Shown one piece after another: positions 6,052 through 8,913 of a stretch of DNA of 8,913 nt. The notes beneath the pieces were generated by a model. The model did not search any database. It saw only the letters and a list, made by a program, of their open reading frames with translations, and was not told where the DNA came from. Every line of letters begins with the position of its first letter. The first letter of the stretch is position 1. The position numbers and the translations under genes were made by a program. The DNA is from Anaerolineae bacterium (GTDB taxonomy: Bacteria > Chloroflexota > Anaerolineae > B4-G1 > SLSP01): NCBI GenBank assembly GCA_016927095.1, contig JAFGNI010000465.1, positions 1 to 8,913 of the forward strand, written 5' to 3'.

Positions 6052-7089
6052 ATGAACGAAGTTCGGGCAGTGCAGTCACTGGTGCTGGGCGAGAACCGCG
6101 GACGCGGCAATCTACTGGGGATTCAGCCGTGGATGACGCCACAGGACTACGCCACGCAGGATCTGATCTATATGCGGCTCGCCGGCTACTTGGCCCGGGC
6201 CCGGCGCCTGGAATGGCTCAGCACGCGGACGGTGGTCGTCTGGCCCGAGCATCTGGCGACCTGGCTTCTCACCACCGGTGAGGCGGAGGCGGTCCGCGAG
6301 GCGCCCACGCTGGCGAGCGCGATGCGGGCGCTGGCGTGGCGATCTCCGTTTCGCTTCATCCGCACGCTGCTGGCCTCGCCGGAAAGGGATAAGTCCGCGG
6401 CGGCGGTGCTGCGTATGCATGCCCAGGCCGCTGCCGAGCGCTACCAGGCGCTCTTCTCGCAGTTGGCGGCCGACTACGGCGTCGCGATGGTTGCGGGCTC
6501 GATCGTGCTTCCGGATCCGGCGGTGCATGCGGGCCGTATCACAGCCGGCAAGGGCCCTCTCTACAACGTCTCGGCGGTCTTCCGGCCCGATGGCTCGGTT
6601 TATCCCGATCTGGTCCGGAAGGCCTATCCCGTTGGCGCCGAGCTGCCCTTCACCACCGCGGGCAGCCCGACCGCGTTGCCGGTCTTCTCCACCCACGCCG
6701 GTCGTCTGGGGGTGATGATCTGCGCCGACGCCTGGTACCCGGCGTCCTACACGCACCTGCAGTCCCAGGGCGTGGAACTGCTCGCCGTGCCCTCCCACGC
6801 GGCGAAGGTCGGGGCCTGGCATCGACTCTGGGACGGTTACGATGGTGCGCCGATGCCCGACGACGTGGATCCGTCGGATGTAGGCCGGCTCACCGAGGCA
6901 GAGGCGTGGAACCGCTACGCGCTGGCGGGCCGGATGGCTGACAGCGGCGCGCGAGCGGGGATCAACGTCTTCCTCGGCGGCAAGCTTTGGGATCTGGGGA
7001 CTGAGGGCGCCTCCATGATGGTGGCGGCGGACCAGGCGCCAGTTGTCGCCGAGCCCGGTCGCCCGGCCCTGCTCAATCTTTGGCTATGA
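6052..7089 (+). CDS. Carbon-nitrogen hydrolase (nitrilase superfamily), 345 aa
   Basis: A cytoplasmic enzyme of the nitrilase/amidase superfamily, which cleaves non-peptide C-N bonds through a Cys-Glu-Lys triad. The triad is visible: Glu66 in VVVWPEH, Lys190 in DLVRKAYPVGAE (with the accessory Glu197), and Cys224 in GVMICADAWYP. The GSIVLPDP and YNVSAVFRPDG strands before the lysine are also typical. The spacing from Glu to Lys (124 residues) is about 40-50 longer than in most family members. The extra part is a helical, Arg/Ala-rich insert at about 73-125 that may shape the substrate site. Whether it acts on an amide, nitrile or carbamoyl compound cannot be read from the sequence. The start is supported by AAGGGA at 6042-6047. 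It is the first gene of an operon: the next gene's GTG start lies 14 bases after this stop, suggesting co-translation and linked function. Confidence 0.9.
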   Translation: MNEVRAVQSLVLGENRGRGNLLGIQPWMTPQDYATQDLIYMRLAGYLARARRLEWLSTRTVVVWPEHLATWLLTTGEAEAVREAPTLASAMRALAWRSPFRFIRTLLASPERDKSAAAVLRMHAQAAAERYQALFSQLAADYGVAMVAGSIVLPDPAVHAGRITAGKGPLYNVSAVFRPDGSVYPDLVRKAYPVGAELPFTTAGSPTALPVFSTHAGRLGVMICADAWYPASYTHLQSQGVELLAVPSHAAKVGAWHRLWDGYDGAPMPDDVDPSDVGRLTEAEAWNRYALAGRMADSGARAGINVFLGGKLWDLGTEGASMMVAADQAPVVAEPGRPALLNLWL

Positions 7090-7091
7090 GT

Positions 7092-7098
7092 GGAGGAG
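7092..7098 (+). promoter_or_regulatory. Ribosome binding site GGAGGAG that selects a GTG start
   Basis: GGAGGAG begins three bases after the hydrolase stop and is followed by 5 bases and the GTG at 7104. Earlier in-frame starts (TTG at 7080, and ATG at 7086, which overlaps the hydrolase TGA) have no such site, so GTG at 7104 is preferred. Confidence 0.75.
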
Positions 7099-7103
7099 AT
7101 ACC

Positions 7104-8015
7104 GTGACAAAGACAGACCTATTGACCGACCTTTCGCCCTATATCTACGGGACGACGCGACTGGGCGATCAGACGATCCCCTTTGAGAATCGCGTCGCCA
7201 TGGCGCGGATGGCGATGGATGCCGGGGTTTGGTTCCACACCAGCCACACCTACGGTGACGCGCTGGACGTGCTGCGCACAGCCTTCGATGAGGATCGCAG
7301 CAAGGTACCCAACCTGATCGTCAAGATCGGCTGGAACACCATCGAGGAACTGCGCGACGTGATTCATCAAAACACCGATCCCCTTGGGTTGGAGGGCCTC
7401 GAGCTGGGGCAGCTTTGCCTTGGTGGGCAGTTGGCTGAGGCGTTCGCCAACGGCGGTGATTGCTACGAGGAGTTCGCCCAGATCAAGGCGGAAGGCCTGG
7501 TACATCGTTTTGTCCTGGAGGTCTTCCCGTGGACCTCGGAGACGCCGCTCAAGGCTCTCCGCGCCGGCTATCCCGAGGGCATCGTCGACGGCTACATCCT
7601 CTACTTGAATCCCTTGCAGCGCTTCGCGTCGAACGAGCTATGGGATCTCTTGATCGCGCGCAATGAGCCGGTGGTCGCGATGCGCACTGTCGCCGGCGGG
7701 CCGGTCCACCGGCTACGGGACGTTCCCGGCGCCGCCTGGAAGGACTACCTCCAGAAGCGGGCTGTCGAGGTCGCCCCGATCTTCGAGCGCTCGGGCATCG
7801 CAAACTGGACCGAGTTCTGCGTCCGTTTCGCGCACAGCTTCCCGCAGGTCCGCGCCACGGTGGGGTCCACCGCGCGCCCCCACCACCTCCAGGCGTTCCT
7901 GGACGCCGCAGCGGATATCGCGCCGCTGTCGCGGGACATCGTCGACGAGATTGTCGCCCTCCAGTACCGATGGTCGGAGGAGACGGATATCCACGCGGAG
8001 CCGTGGACGATGTAG
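7104..8015 (+). CDS. Aldo/keto-reductase-like TIM-barrel protein with degenerate catalytic tetrad (303 aa)
   Basis: Looks like a member of the aldo/keto reductase fold: early GTTRLGDQTIP strand, MAMDAGVWFHTSHTYGDALDVL helix-strand unit, IVKIGWN strand, and a C-terminal WTEFCVRFAHSFPQVRATVGSTARPHHLQAFLDAA (split: WTEFCVRFAHSFPQV, RATVGSTARPHHLQ) matching the usual AKR cofactor-end helix. Using the GTG start, the tetrad Asp-Tyr-Lys-His aligns to His45, Tyr50, Lys74 and Cys105. Tyrosine and lysine are kept but aspartate and histidine are replaced. It may therefore have altered catalysis or a non-enzymatic role. Cofactor use is uncertain. Translation starts 14 bases after the upstream carbon-nitrogen hydrolase stop, so the two are probably one operon. 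The start is set by GGAGGAG; using TTG at 7080 would add 8 residues. AKR fold is moderately sure; function is not known. Confidence 0.75.
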   Translation: MTKTDLLTDLSPYIYGTTRLGDQTIPFENRVAMARMAMDAGVWFHTSHTYGDALDVLRTAFDEDRSKVPNLIVKIGWNTIEELRDVIHQNTDPLGLEGLELGQLCLGGQLAEAFANGGDCYEEFAQIKAEGLVHRFVLEVFPWTSETPLKALRAGYPEGIVDGYILYLNPLQRFASNELWDLLIARNEPVVAMRTVAGGPVHRLRDVPGAAWKDYLQKRAVEVAPIFERSGIANWTEFCVRFAHSFPQVRATVGSTARPHHLQAFLDAAADIAPLSRDIVDEIVALQYRWSEETDIHAEPWTM

Positions 8016-8016
8016 G

Positions 8017-8145
8017 GAATCAGCGAATCGCGAATCAGCGACTGAAAGAATGAGCGAATACAGAACCCGATAGCAGACGAGGGCCCGAAAAGGTTCGGGC
8101 CCTCGATGCTGTCGTGATTCGCTGATTCGCCTATTCGCTCATTCT
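8017..8145. repeat. Modular palindromic repeats around a central hairpin
   Basis: Two short modules recur in both orientations. Module A (GAATCAGCGAATC) occurs at 8017-8029 and inverted at 8116-8128; a related copy at 8030-8041 matches 8119-8130. Module B (AGAATGAGCGAATA) is at 8047-8060 and inverted at 8132-8145. On the left the order is A, A, B; the right side read on the minus strand is B, A. The structure is therefore modular rather than a simple inverted repeat. Degenerate GCGAATCA 8-mers run through it. It spans the gap between convergent genes and overlaps the 3' end of the minus-strand reductase. Confidence 0.75.
8079..8104. terminator. Strong hairpin between convergent genes, likely bidirectional terminator
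   Basis: GAGGGCCCGAA, loop AAGG, TTCGGGCCCTC: a perfect 11-bp stem, extended by one more pair and then AGCA/TGCT after an internal loop. It lies 63 bases after the + strand stop and 26 bases after the minus strand stop. No T-tract follows on either strand, so termination is inferred from stem strength and the convergent setting. Confidence 0.6.
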
Positions 8146-8901
8146 CTCTATCGCCGCGAAGTCCTCTTCCGCCAGCTCCCAGTCGAAGATGTCCATGTTG
8201 GACGCAATATGGGCGGGGTTGCTGGACTTCGGGATGACGACGATGCCCTTCATCACCAGCCACTTCAGCACCACCTGCGCGAAGGAGCGGTTGTACTTGG
8301 CACCGATGCGCTTGAGCGCCTGATCTCCCACAATGGAGCCGTTACCGAAGGGGGAGTAGGCTGTCACGAGGATGTTGTGGTCTTTGCAGTAGGCCAGCAG
8401 GTCCTTCTGCTGGTGGTAGGGGTGGTACTTGATCTGGTTGACCGTGATCGGCACCTCGGTGACCTTGAGCGCTTCCTCGAGATGGCGGACCATGAAGTTG
8501 CTCACGCCGATGTTGCGCACCTTGCCCTCTTTGACCAGCTGTGCCATGGCAGGCAAAGTCTCGCTGAGCGGGATGTCGTCATTGGGCCAGTGGATGAGCA
8601 GCAGGTCGATGGTGTCTATCCCCAACTCCGACAGCGCCCGGTTCCCGACCTCGAGCACGTCGTCGTGGTGGAGCTCACTCGGCGGGATCTTGGTGGTGAT
8701 GAAGATCTTGTCGGTGTCGTAGTCCGGCAGGGCTTTGGCGATTGCTTGATGGTTGCGATAGGCATCCGCCGTGTCAATGTGGTCGTATCCCAGATCCAGG
8801 GCCGTGCGCACGGCCTCGGTCGCCGTGTTCCCTCTCAATTGCCAGGTTCCCAGGCCCAACGCGGGCATCTTGTCGCCTGTGGCTAGTTCGAAGTACTGCA
8901 T
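8131..8901 (-). CDS. Aldo/keto reductase (256 aa, short C-terminus)
   Basis: An NAD(P)H-dependent oxidoreductase of the AKR superfamily, reducing aldehydes or ketones in the cytoplasm; closest in style to diketogluconate-reductase-like bacterial AKRs. The tetrad is complete: Asp43 and Tyr48 (HIDTADAYRN), Lys71 (ITTKIPPS) and His104 (LLIHWPND). Other signatures are the MPALGLGTWQL start, GKVRNIGVSNF, NQIKYHPYHQQKDLL and the cofactor loop IPKSSNPAHIASN (223-235). Translation ends at ELAEEDFAAIERMSE, whereas relatives usually run about 15-20 residues further past the last helix. The stop codon and final codons fall inside a repeated module (8132-8145), so the tail was probably lost when the repeat arrived. 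The start is supported by GGAGGGA at 8907-8913, 5 bases before the ATG. The promoter lies beyond the window. Substrate not predictable. Confidence 0.92.
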   Translation of the reverse strand: MQYFELATGDKMPALGLGTWQLRGNTATEAVRTALDLGYDHIDTADAYRNHQAIAKALPDYDTDKIFITTKIPPSELHHDDVLEVGNRALSELGIDTIDLLLIHWPNDDIPLSETLPAMAQLVKEGKVRNIGVSNFMVRHLEEALKVTEVPITVNQIKYHPYHQQKDLLAYCKDHNILVTAYSPFGNGSIVGDQALKRIGAKYNRSFAQVVLKWLVMKGIVVIPKSSNPAHIASNMDIFDWELAEEDFAAIERMSE

Positions 8902-8913
8902 CAGTGTCCCTCC

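Overview
The window is GC-rich with long, densely packed genes. It carries seven protein-coding genes and no tRNA, rRNA, transposase or CRISPR array. The mix of a BTAD-type regulator fused to a STAND ATPase, small cupin and zinc-ribbon proteins of the DUF5679 type, strong GGAGG ribosome binding sites, and intergenic regions filled with GC-rich palindromic repeats suggests a bacterium of the Chloroflexota (Anaerolineae or Thermomicrobia-like). That assignment is an inference from protein style, not a proven placement.

Layout, left to right. (1) 3-3539 (+): the 3' part of a very large regulator. The few residues at the window edge look like the end of a BTAD domain. They are followed by a P-loop ATPase, a long TPR-like helical array and a C-terminal concanavalin-like (DUF1349-type) beta-sandwich. 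(2) A perfect 24-bp palindrome lies between this gene and a convergent 51-aa zinc-ribbon protein (3616-3771, -). (3) Divergent from the zinc ribbon is a small cupin (3987-4331, +) with a perfect TATAAT box. (4) A 182-bp fold-back repeat element separates the cupin from a convergent secreted HELGH zinc metallopeptidase (4588-5427, -). (5) A 624-bp non-coding region (5428-6051) holds phased GCATGGG repeats, a second fold-back element with 25-bp perfect inverted ends, and a structured leader. (6) A two-gene operon follows on the + strand: a carbon-nitrogen hydrolase (6052-7089) and an aldo/keto-reductase-like protein with a degraded catalytic tetrad (7104-8015). (7) A modular palindromic repeat region with a strong hairpin separates these from a convergent, apparently intact but C-terminally short aldo/keto reductase (8131-8901, -).

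I see no single pathway tying the whole window together. The clearest functional couplings are the hydrolase/AKR-like operon and the divergent zinc-ribbon/cupin pair. The most notable items are the unusual domain fusion in the first gene, the AKR-like protein and cupin that lack expected active-site residues, and the three different fold-back repeat structures that occupy three of the intergenic spaces, one of which supplies the stop codon of the last gene.
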